Part shown: piece after piece, positions 1 through 9,569 of the stretch
How the letters are laid out: each line of letters opens with the position of its first letter
Numbering within the stretch: position 1 is the first letter of the stretch
Assembly: GCF_015057185.1 (NCBI RefSeq)
Contig: NZ_SVEV01000028.1
Coordinates: 6,912-47,017 of the forward strand
Origin: Pseudobutyrivibrio sp.
Lineage (GTDB): Bacteria > Bacillota > Clostridia > Lachnospirales > Lachnospiraceae
Length of the DNA stretch: 40,106 bases
Direction of reading: 5' to 3'
Notes under the pieces: generated by a model
What the model was told of the DNA's origin: nothing
Database searches by the model: none
What the model saw: only the letters and a program-made list of their open reading frames with translations
Made by a program: the position numbers and the translations under genes

Positions 1-515
1 AAACGAAGTAATTCTCTAGCCTCTTCATCTGTCTTAGCTGTAGTTACGAAGATGATATCCATACCACGAGTCTTGTCGATCTTGTCGTACTCGATTTCTG
101 GGAAGATGATCTGCTCCTTGATACCAAGTGCATAGTTTCCTCTGCCATCAAATGAGTTAGGATTTACACCTCTAAAGTCACGTACACGTGGAAGTGCAAG
201 GTTGATGAGACGATCTGCGAACTCATACATCTTCTCTCCACGAAGTGTAGTCTTGCAACCAATTGCCATACCTTCACGAATCTTGAAGTTAGCAACTGAA
301 TTCTTAGCCTTTGTTGTAACTGCCTTCTGGCCTGTAATCATTTCCATATCCTTGACTGCAGACTCAAGAAGTTTTGCGTTGTCCTTTGCTTCGCCAACAC
401 CCATGTTGACAACGATCTTTTCGATCTTAGGAACTTCCATAATATTCTTGTATCCAAACTTCTCAACCATTGCTGGTACGATTTCATTAAGATACTGATC
501 TTTTAATCTACTCAA
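1..515 (-). CDS. rplE: 50S ribosomal protein L5 (3' end outside window)
   Basis: Large-subunit protein L5, which binds 5S rRNA in the central protuberance. The reverse strand reads [16 protein letters not shown] at the start, and the family segments [19 protein letters not shown] and [16 protein letters not shown] follow. There are 171 codons here against a usual 179 or so, so only about 8 residues lie past the window edge. The start is a TTG at 513-515, chosen because AAGGAG lies 9 nt upstream and no nearby ATG gives the conserved N-terminus. It is the most distal gene of the S10-spc cluster visible here, 22 nt after rplX. Confidence 0.95.
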   Translation of the reverse strand, partial: MSRLKDQYLNEIVPAMVEKFGYKNIMEVPKIEKIVVNMGVGEAKDNAKLLESAVKDMEMITGQKAVTTKAKNSVANFKIREGMAIGCKTTLRGEKMYEFADRLINLALPRVRDFRGVNPNSFDGRGNYALGIKEQIIFPEIEYDKIDKTRGMDIIFVTTAKTDEEARELLR

Positions 516-537
516 CGAACTGTTCTCCTTTCTTCAA

Positions 538-849
538 TTAGTCAATCACTTCGCCAGTCTTCTTTGCGAAACGAACTTTTTTGTCGCCGTCCATCTTGAA
601 GCCAACGCGTGTAGGCTGACCGTTATGAAGTAGCATAACATTTGAAGCATCGATAGGAGCTTCCTGCTCGATGATACCGCCTGCCTGATTAGCCATGCTA
701 GGCTTAACATGACGCTTAACCATGTTAACACCTTCAACTGTAACGGTGTTATTTTTTTTATCTACTGCGATAACCTTACCTTCGTTGTTAACATCGCCAC
801 CAGCGATGACACGAACAGTATCGCCCTTTTTAATTTTCATTGTTGCCAT
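538..849 (-). CDS. rplX: 50S ribosomal protein L24
   Basis: Early-assembly protein of the large subunit. The KOW motif is visible near the N-terminus (MKIKKGDTVRVIAGGDVNNEG), and the 103-residue length is normal. The ATG at 849 has AGGAGG 8 nt upstream; an internal ATG three codons later (840) would give the more usual MKIKKGD start but is worse placed. It lies 12 nt after rplN in the standard rplN-rplX-rplE order. Confidence 0.96.
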   Translation of the reverse strand: MATMKIKKGDTVRVIAGGDVNNEGKVIAVDKKNNTVTVEGVNMVKRHVKPSMANQAGGIIEQEAPIDASNVMLLHNGQPTRVGFKMDGDKKVRFAKKTGEVID

Positions 850-861
850 TCGTTCTTCCTC

Positions 862-1230
862 CTACAATACTTCTGGAGCGAGAGAAACAATCTTCATGAA
901 CTGCTTCTCACGAAGCTCTCTAGCTACAGGTCCAAAAATACGAGTTCCTCTTGGAGTCTTGTCATCCTTGATGATGACTGCAGCATTTTCATCAAACTTG
1001 ATATAAGAACCATCTTTACGACGGGCACCCTTTACTGAACGAACAACTACTGCCTTAACAACGTCACCCTTCTTTACAACGCCACCTGGTGTTGCATCTT
1101 TAACGGTAGCAGTAATTACGTCGCCAATGTTGGCATATCTTCTTGTAGATCCACCCATAACACGGATAACAAGGATTTCCTTGGCACCTGTATTATCGGC
1201 TACCTTTAATCTACTTTCCTGTTGTACCAT
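862..1230 (-). CDS. rplN: 50S ribosomal protein L14
   Basis: Large-subunit protein at the subunit interface. The 122-residue length and the start [19 protein letters not shown] are diagnostic, as is the end IVSLAPEVL. The ATG at 1230 follows a GGAGG about 8 nt upstream. It lies 18 nt after rpsQ. In the usual order it is the first gene of the spc part of the cluster, but no separate promoter stands out here, so it is probably carried on the S10 transcript. Confidence 0.97.
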   Translation of the reverse strand: MVQQESRLKVADNTGAKEILVIRVMGGSTRRYANIGDVITATVKDATPGGVVKKGDVVKAVVVRSVKGARRKDGSYIKFDENAAVIIKDDKTPRGTRIFGPVARELREKQFMKIVSLAPEVL

Positions 1231-1248
1231 TATAGTAGCCTCCTTTAA

Positions 1249-1503
1249 TTATTTTGCTCTCTCGATTACTTCAACAAGTCTCCATCTCTTATCCTTAGAG
1301 AGTGGTCTTGTCTCCATAACCTTTACTGTATCACCGATGTGAGCGTCGCCGTTCTCATCGTGAGCCTTAAGCTTATATGTCTTCTTAACGATCTTGTTGT
1401 AAAGTGGATGCTTTACATTGTCACGGATTGCAACAACGATTGTCTTATCCATCTTGTCGCTTACAACAACACCTGTACGTGTTTTTCTTAAGTTTCTTTC
1501 CAC
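1249..1503 (-). CDS. rpsQ: 30S ribosomal protein S17
   Basis: Small-subunit primary rRNA-binding protein. The segments [20 protein letters not shown] and [20 protein letters not shown] match the family, and 84 residues is normal. Initiation is at a GTG (1501-1503), with AAAGGAG about 9 nt upstream. It lies 35 nt after rpmC. Confidence 0.97.
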   Translation of the reverse strand: MERNLRKTRTGVVVSDKMDKTIVVAIRDNVKHPLYNKIVKKTYKLKAHDENGDAHIGDTVKVMETRPLSKDKRWRLVEVIERAK

Positions 1504-1538
1504 GTTTTTGATCTCCTTTCAAATAATTAAGATTCTTT

Positions 1539-1745
1539 TTACGCGTTCTTCTCAGCTTCTGTGATAACAGTCTGAATACGAGCGATGTTACGACGAACCT
1601 CGCGAATTCTTGCTGTGTTATCTAACTGGTTTGTAGCATTCTGGAATCTTAAGTTGAAAAGTTCTTTCTTAGCTTCTACAAGCTGAGCATTAAGCTCTGC
1701 TACTGAAGTGTTCTTTAAATCTTCTACGTACTTTGTATTCTTCAT
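1539..1745 (-). CDS. rpmC: 50S ribosomal protein L29
   Basis: Small helical protein near the peptide exit tunnel. The 68 residues contain the family signature [20 protein letters not shown], followed by a basic stretch. Its ATG overlaps the rplP stop codon by one base (TAATG), so translation is probably coupled to L16 synthesis. Confidence 0.96.
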   Translation of the reverse strand: MKNTKYVEDLKNTSVAELNAQLVEAKKELFNLRFQNATNQLDNTARIREVRRNIARIQTVITEAEKNA

Positions 1746-2173
1746 TATGCTTCACCGCCTTCTAAATCCTCACGGGAAACTATCTTGCACTTGCAAGGAA
1801 GTTTATGTGTAGCGAGACGAAGTGCTTCTCTAGCAACTTCCTCAGATACTCCTGAGATCTCGAATAATACACGGCCCGGCTTAACAACAGCTACCCAATA
1901 TTCAAGTGTACCCTTACCTGAACCCATTCGAGTTTCAGCAGGCTTTGCAGTAACTGGCTTGTCTGGGAAAATCTTGATCCAAACTTTACCACCACGCTTA
2001 ATATAACGTGTCATAGCGATACGAGCAGCCTCGATCTGGTTAGACTTGATCCAAGCTGGCTCCATTGCAACGATACCATACTCACCGTAAGATATCTTAT
2101 TTCCTCTTGAAGCTTTACCAGCCATGTTTCCACGGAACTGTTTTCTATGCTTCGCTCTCTTTGGCATTAACAT
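1745..2173 (-). CDS. rplP: 50S ribosomal protein L16
   Basis: Large-subunit protein that helps organise the A-site region. The true start is the ATG at 2173, giving [19 protein letters not shown]. The open frame runs 16 codons further upstream into rpsC, but the conserved N-terminus and a GGAGGAG 6-9 nt upstream fix the start here. Length is 142 residues, normal for the family. One base separates it from the rpsC stop, and its own stop overlaps the rpmC start. Confidence 0.96.
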   Translation of the reverse strand: MLMPKRAKHRKQFRGNMAGKASRGNKISYGEYGIVAMEPAWIKSNQIEAARIAMTRYIKRGGKVWIKIFPDKPVTAKPAETRMGSGKGTLEYWVAVVKPGRVLFEISGVSEEVAREALRLATHKLPCKCKIVSREDLEGGEA

Positions 2174-2174
2174 A

Positions 2175-2834
2175 TTATTCGGCTCCTCCTTCCACATTCT
2201 TCTTCTTTGGAAGTACTTCACCCTTATAGATCCATACCTTTACGCCAACCTTACCGTATGTAGTGTCAGCCTCAGCGAATCCATAATCAATATCAGCACG
2301 AAGTGTCTGAAGTGGAATAGTACCTTCATTGTAAGACTCTGAACGAGCCATATCAGCACCACCAAGACGTCCTGAACAGCTTGTCTTGATACCCTTGATA
2401 CCAGTCTTCATTGCACGACCCATGCAAGACTTCATAGCTCTACGGAATGATACACGGTTTTCAAGCTGACCTGCGATGTTCTCAGCTACAAGCTGTGCAT
2501 CACGATCTGGTCTCTTGATTTCCTTAATATCAACAACAAGCTTATCGCTTGTCTGCTTCTGGAGCTCTGTCTTAATCTTGTCGATCTCAGCGCCGCCCTT
2601 ACCGATAACTACGCCTGGCTTTGCTGTATAAACTGTAACCTTTACTCTACCAGCAGCGCGCTCGATTTCAATCTTAGAAACGCCTGCAGCATAAAGCTTC
2701 TTCTTAAGAAATTTTCTGATATTATAGTCTTCAACTAAGTAGTCTGAGAAGTTCTCGCCCTCAGCGTACCACTTAGAATCCCAGTCCTTAATAACACCGA
2801 CTCTTAAGCCATGAGGATTAACTTTCTGTCCCAT
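2175..2834 (-). CDS. rpsC: 30S ribosomal protein S3
   Basis: Small-subunit head protein lining the mRNA entry channel. It begins [20 protein letters not shown]. The KH domain carries [19 protein letters not shown] (about residues 73-92), followed by the S3 C-terminal domain. At 219 residues the length is typical. The ATG at 2834 follows AAGGAGG. It lies 11 nt after rplV. Confidence 0.97.
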   Translation of the reverse strand: MGQKVNPHGLRVGVIKDWDSKWYAEGENFSDYLVEDYNIRKFLKKKLYAAGVSKIEIERAAGRVKVTVYTAKPGVVIGKGGAEIDKIKTELQKQTSDKLVVDIKEIKRPDRDAQLVAENIAGQLENRVSFRRAMKSCMGRAMKTGIKGIKTSCSGRLGGADMARSESYNEGTIPLQTLRADIDYGFAEADTTYGKVGVKVWIYKGEVLPKKKNVEGGAE

Positions 2835-2845
2835 GTTTTGCCTCC

Positions 2846-3235
2846 TTAATTTTTCTGATCAAGCACGATTGTGAGGTGGCTCATTCTCTTTTCGATTCTG
2901 TAAGCTCTACCCTGTGCTCTTGGTCTGATTCTCTTCATTGTAGGTCCCTTGTTTGCATAGCACTCAGCTACTACGAGGTCCTTACGATCTAAGCCGTTAT
3001 TGTTCTCAGCGTTTGCAATAGCAGACTTAAGTAATTTTTCTATAACGCTTGAAGCGTATCTTGGATTGTACATTACGATAGCAAGTGCTGTATCAACATC
3101 CTTACCACGAATGGCATCAAGTACGAAACAAGCCTTCTGAACTGACATTCTAGCATAAGATAACTTTGCTGAAGGTCTTGTATCCTTTACATCGTTTCTC
3201 TCACGTTTAATTTGAGATCTATGTCCCTTAGCCAT
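2846..3235 (-). CDS. rplV: 50S ribosomal protein L22
   Basis: Large-subunit protein whose beta-hairpin reaches into the exit tunnel. The core ([20 protein letters not shown]) and the C-terminal hairpin [20 protein letters not shown] are clear. The length of 129 residues includes a short basic extension ([15 protein letters not shown]) before the conserved core, longer than the 110-115 residues usual elsewhere. The ATG at 3235 has AAAGGAG about 8 nt upstream. Confidence 0.96.
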   Translation of the reverse strand: MAKGHRSQIKRERNDVKDTRPSAKLSYARMSVQKACFVLDAIRGKDVDTALAIVMYNPRYASSVIEKLLKSAIANAENNNGLDRKDLVVAECYANKGPTMKRIRPRAQGRAYRIEKRMSHLTIVLDQKN

Positions 3236-3257
3236 GATTAAAACTCCTTTCCTCTAA

Positions 3258-3539
3258 CTAGCGTACTTTTGACTTCTTCTCGTCCTTGCCGTGACCTCTA
3301 TAGGTTCTTGTAGCAACGAACTCACCAAGCTTGTGTCCAACCATGTCTTCTGTAACATATACTGGAACATGCTTTCTTCCGTCATGTACTGCAATTGTAT
3401 GTCCAACCATCTGTGGGAAGATTGTAGAACGGCGTGACCATGTCTTGATAACTGACTTGTCTCCGCTAGCGTTCATAGCATCAACCTTCTTTAATAAGCT
3501 TGCATCAGCAAATGGTCCTTTTTTTAATGAACGTGCCAT
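3258..3539 (-). CDS. rpsS: 30S ribosomal protein S19
   Basis: Small-subunit head protein. The start [20 protein letters not shown] and the block [20 protein letters not shown] identify it, and 93 residues is normal. The ATG at 3539 follows AAGGAGG. It sits between rplB (11 nt) and rplV (22 nt) as in nearly all bacteria. Confidence 0.97.
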   Translation of the reverse strand: MARSLKKGPFADASLLKKVDAMNASGDKSVIKTWSRRSTIFPQMVGHTIAVHDGRKHVPVYVTEDMVGHKLGEFVATRTYRGHGKDEKKSKVR

Positions 3540-3550
3540 GTGTATCCTCC

Positions 3551-4393
3551 TTATTTGATAGCTCTACCATCGCGTCTTCTTACGATGAGCTTGTTAGACT
3601 GCTTGTGCTTCTTTCTTGTCTTGAGACCAAGAGCTGGCTTGCCCCAAGGTGTGCATGGACCTGGACGTCCGATAGGAGCGCGGCCCTCACCACCACCATG
3701 TGGATGGTCATTAGGGTTCATAACAGAACCACGAACTGTAGGTCTGATACCCATGTGTCTCTTACGACCAGCTTTACCGATCTTAACAAGGTTGTGATCA
3801 CCGTTACCGATTACACCGATAGATGCGCGGCAGTTAAGAGGTACCATTCTCATTTCGCCTGAAGGAAGACGAAGTGTTGCGTACTTACCTTCTTTAGCCA
3901 TGAGCTGAGCTGAGTTACCAGCTGAACGAACGAGCTGTCCGCCACGACCTGGATAAAGCTCAATATTGTGAATAAGTGTACCAACTGGAATCTTCTCAAG
4001 TGGTAAGCAGTTACCAACTCTAACTTCAGCGTCAGCACCGTTCATAACTGTCATGCCGTCTGTAAGACCAGCTGGAGCAAGGATGTAAGCCTTCTCACCA
4101 TCTGCGTAGCAGATAAGAGCGATGTTAGCTGTTCTGTTTGGATCGTACTCGACACCAATTACCTTTGCAGGAATTCCATCCTTGTTTCTCTTGAAATCGA
4201 TAAGTCTATATTTTTGTCTATTACCGCCGCCATGATGTCTAACGGTAATCTTACCCTGATTGTTACGACCAGCATGCTTCTTAAGTGAAACAAGAAGTGA
4301 CTTCTCTGGAGAGTTCTTTGTGATCTCAGCGAAATCAGAACCAGTCATATTTCTTCTCGAAGGTGTATATGGGTTATATGTCTTAATTCCCAT
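3551..4393 (-). CDS. rplB: 50S ribosomal protein L2
   Basis: Large-subunit protein needed for subunit association and peptidyl-transferase assembly. It begins [20 protein letters not shown] and carries the universally conserved C-terminal block [20 protein letters not shown], which includes the histidine important for activity. At 280 residues it is full length. The ATG at 4393 has AAAGGAG upstream. The 71-nt gap to rplW holds only a weak short inverted repeat. Confidence 0.97.
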   Translation of the reverse strand: MGIKTYNPYTPSRRNMTGSDFAEITKNSPEKSLLVSLKKHAGRNNQGKITVRHHGGGNRQKYRLIDFKRNKDGIPAKVIGVEYDPNRTANIALICYADGEKAYILAPAGLTDGMTVMNGADAEVRVGNCLPLEKIPVGTLIHNIELYPGRGGQLVRSAGNSAQLMAKEGKYATLRLPSGEMRMVPLNCRASIGVIGNGDHNLVKIGKAGRKRHMGIRPTVRGSVMNPNDHPHGGGEGRAPIGRPGPCTPWGKPALGLKTRKKHKQSNKLIVRRRDGRAIK

Positions 4394-4464
4394 TTTGGTT
4401 CTCCTTTCAAAAACTCGTTTATTATCGCACTCGACTGTGCATACATTTAGTTAATAGCTATATT

Positions 4465-4764
4465 TTAAAGACCTGAGAAAATCTCGATGTCCTTGCTATC
4501 AGCTGTAAGCTGAACAATAGCTTTCTTTGTCTTTGCTGTCTTTCCGAAAGTCATTCCACGTCTCTTTGTCTTGCCATCAGCATTCAATGTGTTAACTGAA
4601 GCAACCTTTACTCCGTCGAACATCTTCTCAACAGCTTCCTTAATCATTGTCTTGTTAGCTTCTGGATGAACTAAGAATGTGTACTTCTTCTCAGCCATAG
4701 CGTTCATTGACTTCTCTGTGATTACAGGCTTTAGGATTACGTCATAATATTGTACATTTGCCAT
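4465..4764 (-). CDS. rplW: 50S ribosomal protein L23
   Basis: Exit-tunnel protein that docks trigger factor and SRP. The 99-residue product begins [20 protein letters not shown] and contains [20 protein letters not shown], both typical. Its ATG overlaps the rplD stop by one base (TAATG), pointing to coupled translation with L4. Confidence 0.96.
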   Translation of the reverse strand: MANVQYYDVILKPVITEKSMNAMAEKKYTFLVHPEANKTMIKEAVEKMFDGVKVASVNTLNADGKTKRRGMTFGKTAKTKKAIVQLTADSKDIEIFSGL

Positions 4765-5384
4765 TATGCATATACCTCCTGAATCTGATCTACAGCAGCC
4801 TTTGTTACAACTACTGTGTTGTACTTAAGGATGTCATAAACGTTGATTGTGTTTGTAAGAGCTGTCTTTACTGTAGGAATGTTCTTTGCAGACATAACTA
4901 CGTTCTGATCGTTAGAATCAAGAACAACAAGTGCCTTCTCAACGTTAAGGTTTGTTAATACCTTTGCGAAATCCTTTGTCTTAATAGCGTCAAGCTTAAG
5001 CTCGTCAACAACGATGAACTTGTTCTCGTTAACTGCAGAAGTGAGAACTGACTTAAGAGCTGCTCTCTTTTCCTTCTTATTGAGCTTAAACGAATAATCT
5101 CTTGGTGTTGGAGCGAATACTACGCCACCACCTGTCCACTGTGGAGATCTTGTAGAACCCTGTCTTGCATGACCTGTTCCCTTCTGTCTCCAAGGTTTTC
5201 TACCACCACCAGAAACCTCAGAACGTGTCTTAGCCTTCTGTGTTCCCTGACGGTTATTTGCAAGCTGCTGGACAACTGCCATGTGAACTAAATGCTCATT
5301 AATCTCAACTGCGAAGATGCTGTCGTTAAGATCCATGGTGCCAACTTCTTTGCCTTCCATATTATATACGGATACTTTAGCCAT
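4764..5384 (-). CDS. rplD: 50S ribosomal protein L4
   Basis: Large-subunit protein and, in Escherichia coli, the autoregulator of the S10 operon. The extended loop is visible as [20 protein letters not shown] and the later block [20 protein letters not shown] matches the family. Length is 206 residues. The ATG at 5384 has AGGAGG 9 nt upstream. Whether L4 binds the leader described at 6660-6914 cannot be told from sequence. Confidence 0.96.
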   Translation of the reverse strand: MAKVSVYNMEGKEVGTMDLNDSIFAVEINEHLVHMAVVQQLANNRQGTQKAKTRSEVSGGGRKPWRQKGTGHARQGSTRSPQWTGGGVVFAPTPRDYSFKLNKKEKRAALKSVLTSAVNENKFIVVDELKLDAIKTKDFAKVLTNLNVEKALVVLDSNDQNVVMSAKNIPTVKTALTNTINVYDILKYNTVVVTKAAVDQIQEVYA

Positions 5385-5413
5385 CGCTAAGTTCCTCCTT
5401 TCCTATCGTAAGA

Positions 5414-6097
5414 TTACTTTCCTGCTTTAACTGACTCTTTGATTGTTACAAGAGACTTCTTTGGTCCTGGAACAGCACCCTTTACTAAAAGCAGATTGTT
5501 TTCAACGTCAACACGTACAATCTCAAGATTCTGGATTGTAACTCTTGTTCCGCCCATCTGACCAGGCATTCCCTTGCCCTTGAATACACGGCTAGGTGAT
5601 GAACATGCACCATTTGAACCCTGATGTCTGTGGAACTTAGAACCATGAGCCATAGGTCCTCTGTGCTGACCTAATCTCTTGATAGCACCCTGGAATCCCT
5701 TGCCCTTTGAAGTAGCTGTAGCGTCTACCTTGTCGCCAGCCTCAAAGATATCAGCCTTGATTTCCTGAGCGAGTGCGTAATCTGCACAATTATCAAATCT
5801 GAACTCTCTAACAAATCTCTTTGGCTCAACACCAGCCTTATCGAAGTGACCCTTCTCTGGCTTGTTTACGCCATTGCGATGAATGATTTCTTTGCGTCCG
5901 TTAGCATCTTTATTAACAAGCTTTACTTTCTTGTCAACAAAGCCTACCTGAACTGCATCGTAACCGTCGTTCTCTACTGTCTTGATCTGTGTAACAACAC
6001 AAGGACCTGCAGAAAGAACAGTTACAGGAATAAGCTCGCCGCCTTCATTGAAGACCTGAGTCATTCCGACCTTTGTAGCTAAAATAGCCTTCTTCAT
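5414..6097 (-). CDS. rplC: 50S ribosomal protein L3
   Basis: Early-assembly protein near the peptidyl-transferase centre. The start [20 protein letters not shown] and the block [20 protein letters not shown] are diagnostic. The frame has an earlier ATG at 6112, but that codon is part of the GGAGGT ribosome binding site, which sits 7 nt before the ATG at 6097; so I use 6097 (227 residues). The gene follows an unusually long 250-nt spacer after rpsJ. Confidence 0.95.
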   Translation of the reverse strand: MKKAILATKVGMTQVFNEGGELIPVTVLSAGPCVVTQIKTVENDGYDAVQVGFVDKKVKLVNKDANGRKEIIHRNGVNKPEKGHFDKAGVEPKRFVREFRFDNCADYALAQEIKADIFEAGDKVDATATSKGKGFQGAIKRLGQHRGPMAHGSKFHRHQGSNGACSSPSRVFKGKGMPGQMGGTRVTIQNLEIVRVDVENNLLLVKGAVPGPKKSLVTIKESVKAGK

Positions 6098-6347
6098 TTT
6101 TCTTACCTCCATTTTCTACAGCGGAACGCTTCTTGCCCATCTCATATCGTTGGGGTAGCGGAACCGTTCATCCTAGAACAGTGTCATATAAGTGGAACCA
6201 GATAAGAAATCTAAGTTGCTTCTATATAAAACCATCTTGGATGTTTAACTAAAATTGGTTGAACTCATAATGTGACTCGCCATCATAATTCGCTTTGCGA
6301 ATAGGCTCGTCGCCGTTCACGATTTTCATAGAAAATCCTGAAATTAA
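6098..6347 (-). other. Long rpsJ-rplC spacer with hairpins
   Basis: This 250-nt stretch inside the ribosomal operon has no plausible gene; the longest frame I checked is 12 codons. In transcript order it holds a perfect 7-bp hairpin (6321-6337, GATTTTC/GAAAATC, 3-nt loop), a perfect 6-bp hairpin (6288-6302, ATTCGC/GCGAAT), and near rplC a duplicated GTTCCGCT motif with an AGCG-GAA-CGCT hairpin (6120-6130). rpsJ and rplC are usually much closer. It may be a cis-regulatory or processing region for L3 synthesis; no known family is recognised. Confidence 0.5.
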
Positions 6348-6659
6348 TTACTTGTTCTTGATGCTGATCTCAACACCTGCTGGCATCTCTAACTTAGAAA
6401 GTGCTTCAACAGTCTTCTGTGTTGGGTCGATGACATCAATCAATCTCTTATGAGTTCTCTGCTCGAACTGCTCACGAGAGTCTTTGTACTTATGTACAGC
6501 TCTAAGAATTGTAACAACTTCCTTCTTTGTTGGAAGAGGTACTGGACCACTAACCTGTGCTCCGTTCTTCTTAACAGTCTCGATGATTTTCTTGGCAGAT
6601 GAATCTACTAACTCATGATCATAAGCCTTGAGTGTGATTCTCATAACTTGATTTGCCAT
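6348..6659 (-). CDS. rpsJ: 30S ribosomal protein S10
   Basis: Small-subunit protein, also the NusE transcription factor. The 103-residue product contains [40 protein letters not shown] and [18 protein letters not shown], all typical. The ATG at 6659 has AAAGGAGGAG about 8 nt upstream. It is the first gene of the operon, preceded by a structured leader and a promoter about 265 nt upstream. Confidence 0.97.
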   Translation of the reverse strand: MANQVMRITLKAYDHELVDSSAKKIIETVKKNGAQVSGPVPLPTKKEVVTILRAVHKYKDSREQFEQRTHKRLIDVIDPTQKTVEALSKLEMPAGVEISIKNK

Positions 6660-6914
6660 AAAAAAAGTCTCCTCCTTTTTCGTTTTTCTGATTTCTGAGA
6701 AAAATCGAACAAGTGGCGACTGTACACTTACCCGTGTGTATCATGGTTTAAAACTCAAAGTTCGAACCAAGTTCTCACACGTCGTCTCCGCAAACGCGGA
6801 CGGTTTTCTGTTGTACAGTGACTTGTCGTCAGTTTCCTAACTTGACATTCGCTCCACGGAAAACCAACCATTAAAGGTTGCAACCTCACGCTTCATAGCT
6901 ATCATGTCACAGCA
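6660..6914 (-). promoter_or_regulatory. Structured S10-operon leader RNA (candidate)
   Basis: No gene lies in this stretch. Transcript from the promoter at 6921-6949 would carry about 250 nt of leader. A long-range stem is visible: 6710-6714 with 6821-6825 (CAAGT/ACTTG) and 6719-6726 with 6812-6819 (ACTGTACA/TGTACAGT), 13 bp in all. It encloses a GC-rich hairpin at about 6784-6803 (7 bp, two-base bulge, GTTT loop) and a smaller GAAC/GTTC hairpin. A palindrome AGGTTGCAACCT lies at 6875-6886. Leaders of S10 operons are often feedback-regulated by a ribosomal protein; which protein acts here is unknown. Confidence 0.6.
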
Positions 6915-6920
6915 AGTAAT

Positions 6921-6949
6921 AATATACACGAGAATATAGATAGACGCAA
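6921..6949 (-). promoter_or_regulatory. Probable promoter of the ribosomal operon
   Basis: On the reverse strand a -35 TTGCGT (6944-6949) and a -10 TATATT (6921-6926) are separated by exactly 17 nt. It is the best sigma-A-like pair found upstream of rpsJ. Transcription would start near 6914. Confidence 0.55.
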
Positions 6950-7040
6950 CAAAAAGAATAAAATAATTGTATTTTTTTTAGAACAATATAGAGAGGTACA
7001 AAATCTAGTGGTTTTCTTAAAATTTTGTAACTATAAAACA

Positions 7041-7068
7041 TTGAACATTGATAATCTTTAAGTATAAT
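7041..7068 (+). promoter_or_regulatory. Probable promoter of the methyltransferase gene
   Basis: TTGAAC (7041-7046) and a perfect TATAAT (7063-7068) are 16 nt apart on the plus strand. The start would be near 7075, leaving a 5' leader of about 128 nt that contains an inverted repeat (7085-7092 ATTTCTTT with 7122-7129 AAAGAAAT). The rest of 6950-7202 is AT-rich with no gene. Confidence 0.6.
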
Positions 7069-7202
7069 ATTCAAAGCACGATGAATTTCTTTCATATAAC
7101 ATATGAAGTAATTCATTATGTAAAGAAATATACCTACATATTAATATAGAAAGGATTGCCATCAATATTTGTTACTTCACATATTCATAGTAGCTTTTTA
7201 TT

Positions 7203-8108
7203 ATGGCATTAGTGAAACATATGGATTCAGCAAAAAATTGGAAGGACTATGAGATAATCGATTGTTCTTCTGGAGAAAAGCTTGAACGTTGGGGTGATTA
7301 TATTCTCCTTCGTCCAGACCCACAGGTTATCTGGAATACCCCAAAAAAGTCTTCTTATTATAAGAAGCTTAACGCACACTATCATCGTTCAAATAAAGGT
7401 GGTGGTGAATGGGAGTTCTTTGATTTGCCTGAGCAGTGGACCATTAGTTATCCTGTCTGCAGTCATGATCTTCACTTCAACCTTAAGCCATTTGCTTTCA
7501 AGCACACAGGTCTTTTTCCTGAGCAGGCTGTTAACTGGGATTGGTTTTCTTCTATTATTAATAAGGAAATAAAAGAAAAGAACCGTCCAGTAAAAGTATT
7601 AAATCTTTTTGCCTATACTGGTGGTGCCACTTTGGCAGCTGCAGCTGCTGGTGCACAGGTTACACATGTGGATGCTTCAAAAGGAATGGTTCAGTGGGCA
7701 AAAGAAAATGCTGTCTCATCTGGACTTGCTGATGCTCCAATTAGATGGCTTGTAGATGACTGCCGTAAATTTGTTGAACGTGAAATTAGACGCGGTAATA
7801 AATACGACGGTATTATCATGGATCCTCCTTCTTATGGAAGAGGCTCCAAAAACGAAGTATGGAAAATCGAAGATGATATTTTCCCATTTATAGAGCTTTG
7901 TGAGCAAATTCTATCAGAAGACGCTTTATTCTTCTTGGTTAACTCATATACAACTGGTCTACAGCCTGCTGTACTTAATTATATGATTAGTACCGCATTG
8001 TTAAAGAATCATCCTGGAACAGTTACCGCCGATGAAATTGGTCTTCCAGTAACAGAATCAGGACTTATTCTTCCATGCGGTGCCAGCGGAAGATGGACAA
8101 GACAATAG
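7203..8108 (+). CDS. Class I SAM-dependent methyltransferase (RlmI/RlmK-like)
   Basis: Probable cytoplasmic RNA methyltransferase, 301 residues. The SAM-binding motif I reads VLNLFAYTGGATLAAAAAGA (about residues 136-155), followed by an acidic residue in THVDAS. The catalytic-type motif IV is MDPPSYGRG. This layout is that of the RlmI/RlmK group (COG1092), which methylate 23S rRNA cytosine or guanine. The N-terminal PUA domain of full RlmI is missing; instead there is about 120 residues of small beta-rich sequence. The substrate cannot be assigned. The ATG at 7203 has no clear ribosome binding site; a start at the ATG at 7221 is possible. It precedes the MATE gene by 40 nt and may be co-transcribed with it. 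Confidence 0.8.
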   Translation: MALVKHMDSAKNWKDYEIIDCSSGEKLERWGDYILLRPDPQVIWNTPKKSSYYKKLNAHYHRSNKGGGEWEFFDLPEQWTISYPVCSHDLHFNLKPFAFKHTGLFPEQAVNWDWFSSIINKEIKEKNRPVKVLNLFAYTGGATLAAAAAGAQVTHVDASKGMVQWAKENAVSSGLADAPIRWLVDDCRKFVEREIRRGNKYDGIIMDPPSYGRGSKNEVWKIEDDIFPFIELCEQILSEDALFFLVNSYTTGLQPAVLNYMISTALLKNHPGTVTADEIGLPVTESGLILPCGASGRWTRQ

Positions 8109-8148
8109 CTCAATAATTATTACTATATTATAGAAGGAACACAAACAT

Positions 8149-9516
8149 ATGACTACTACATCAAATCCATTGGGAACCGAACAAATCGGACCATTGTTAC
8201 GTAAATTTGCTATACCAAGTATCATCGCCATGCTTGTAGGCTCTCTCTACAATATGGTTGACCAACTCTTTATTGGAAATTTCGTTGGTGCTCTTGGAAA
8301 TGGTGCAACAAATATTCAATTTCCACTTTCTATTCTAAATGTATCAATTGCATTGTTATGTGGAATTGGCGCCGCTTCTACATTCAATTTGGCAATGGGT
8401 CGCGGCGAGACAAAGAAAGCCGGTTATTATATTGGAAACGCCGTAACAATAATGTTTTTAGGGGGCCTTATCCTAACAATCATAACTGAGCTTTTCTTGG
8501 AGCCAATACTTTTAGCATGTGGTGCAACAGAGAATATTCTTCCATACGCTGTGGAGTATTCAAGAGTCTGTGCTTTAGGATATCCACTTTTCATTTTATC
8601 AGCAGGTGGTAGTCATTTAGTTAGAGCAGACGGTAGCCCAAATGTTACTATGGCCATCAACTTAGTTGGTGCCATCGTAAATACGATATTAGACTTCTTC
8701 TTTGTTGCTGTGTTCAACTGGGGAATGGCCGGAGCTGCTGTTGCCACAATCATCGGACAATACATTGCTGGCATAATGGTAATCGTATATCTTACTCGTT
8801 TTAAAACTGTAAAATTATCGATAAAGCACTTTATTCCACAGGCCCACATTATTGCATCAATTGCATCCTTAGGAACAGCACCTTTCATCAATCAAATTGC
8901 GATGATGATTGTACAAATCACAATGAACCGTGTTATGGGACATTATGGAGCACAATCAATTTATGGTTCAGATATTCCAATTACATGCGCAGGCATCATC
9001 TCAAAGGTTAATGGAATTTGCTTCTCATTTGTAATTGGTATTTCTCAAGGTTTACAGCCAATTATCAGTTTTAACTATGGAGCCAAGCAGTATAAGCGAG
9101 TTAAGGATGCATTACTCCTTGCTTTAAAAATAGCAGCTTGTATTACATTTGCTAGTTGGGCTTGCTTCCAGCTATTCCCACGACAAATCGTTTCTATATT
9201 TGGTTCTGGTGATGAGCTATACTTCCAGTTTTGTGAGAAGTACTTTAGAATTTTCTTATTTGGTATATGTAGTGCTTTTTTACAGCCAATATCATCAAAC
9301 TTCTTTACATCAATTGGAAAACCATATAAAGGAATTTTTATGTCTCTTACAAGACAAGTACTATTCCTTGCTCCACTAATTATTTTCCTTCCAATGATTT
9401 TTGGATTCAATGGAGTTCTCTATGCAGGACCAATTGCGGATGTTCTTTCATTCACAATTTGCTTGATACTAGTTCGTATGGAGTTTTCTCATCCTGAATT
9501 TAAATATGCTAAATAA
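8149..9516 (+). CDS. MATE family efflux transporter
   Basis: Integral membrane exporter of 455 residues with about 12 hydrophobic segments in two similar halves. The N-terminal region PLGTEQIGPLLRKFAIPSII with MVDQLFIGNFVGALG is the hallmark of the MATE/MatE family, which moves cationic drugs or metabolites against a sodium or proton gradient. The second half repeats the pattern (SLGTAPFINQIAMMIVQITM, then GISQGLQPIISFNYGAKQYK). The start ATG at 8149 follows a GAAGGAAC site. The substrate is unknown. A strong terminator follows at 9524-9551. Confidence 0.9.
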   Translation: MTTTSNPLGTEQIGPLLRKFAIPSIIAMLVGSLYNMVDQLFIGNFVGALGNGATNIQFPLSILNVSIALLCGIGAASTFNLAMGRGETKKAGYYIGNAVTIMFLGGLILTIITELFLEPILLACGATENILPYAVEYSRVCALGYPLFILSAGGSHLVRADGSPNVTMAINLVGAIVNTILDFFFVAVFNWGMAGAAVATIIGQYIAGIMVIVYLTRFKTVKLSIKHFIPQAHIIASIASLGTAPFINQIAMMIVQITMNRVMGHYGAQSIYGSDIPITCAGIISKVNGICFSFVIGISQGLQPIISFNYGAKQYKRVKDALLLALKIAACITFASWACFQLFPRQIVSIFGSGDELYFQFCEKYFRIFLFGICSAFLQPISSNFFTSIGKPYKGIFMSLTRQVLFLAPLIIFLPMIFGFNGVLYAGPIADVLSFTICLILVRMEFSHPEFKYAK

Positions 9517-9523
9517 ATAAAAA

Positions 9524-9551
9524 ACAGGTGTCACCATAAGGTGGCACCTGT
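9524..9551. terminator. Bidirectional terminator between MATE and GGDEF genes
   Basis: A 12-bp stem (9524-9535 with 9540-9551, one G-U pair, ATAA loop). On the reverse strand it is followed by TTTTTTATTTATT, so it is strongest for the minus-strand diguanylate cyclase gene; it also ends the MATE transcript. Confidence 0.85.
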
Positions 9552-9569
9552 TCTAATTTAGATGTACTA

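Noticed and set aside
709-1038. Plus-strand open frame of 109 codons
   Set aside because: Antisense to rplX and rplN, no ribosome binding site, no family match; a shadow frame.
6907-7116. Minus-strand open frame of 69 codons upstream of rpsJ
   Set aside because: AT-rich, Tyr/Ile-rich sequence, no ribosome binding site, and it overlaps the promoters on both strands.
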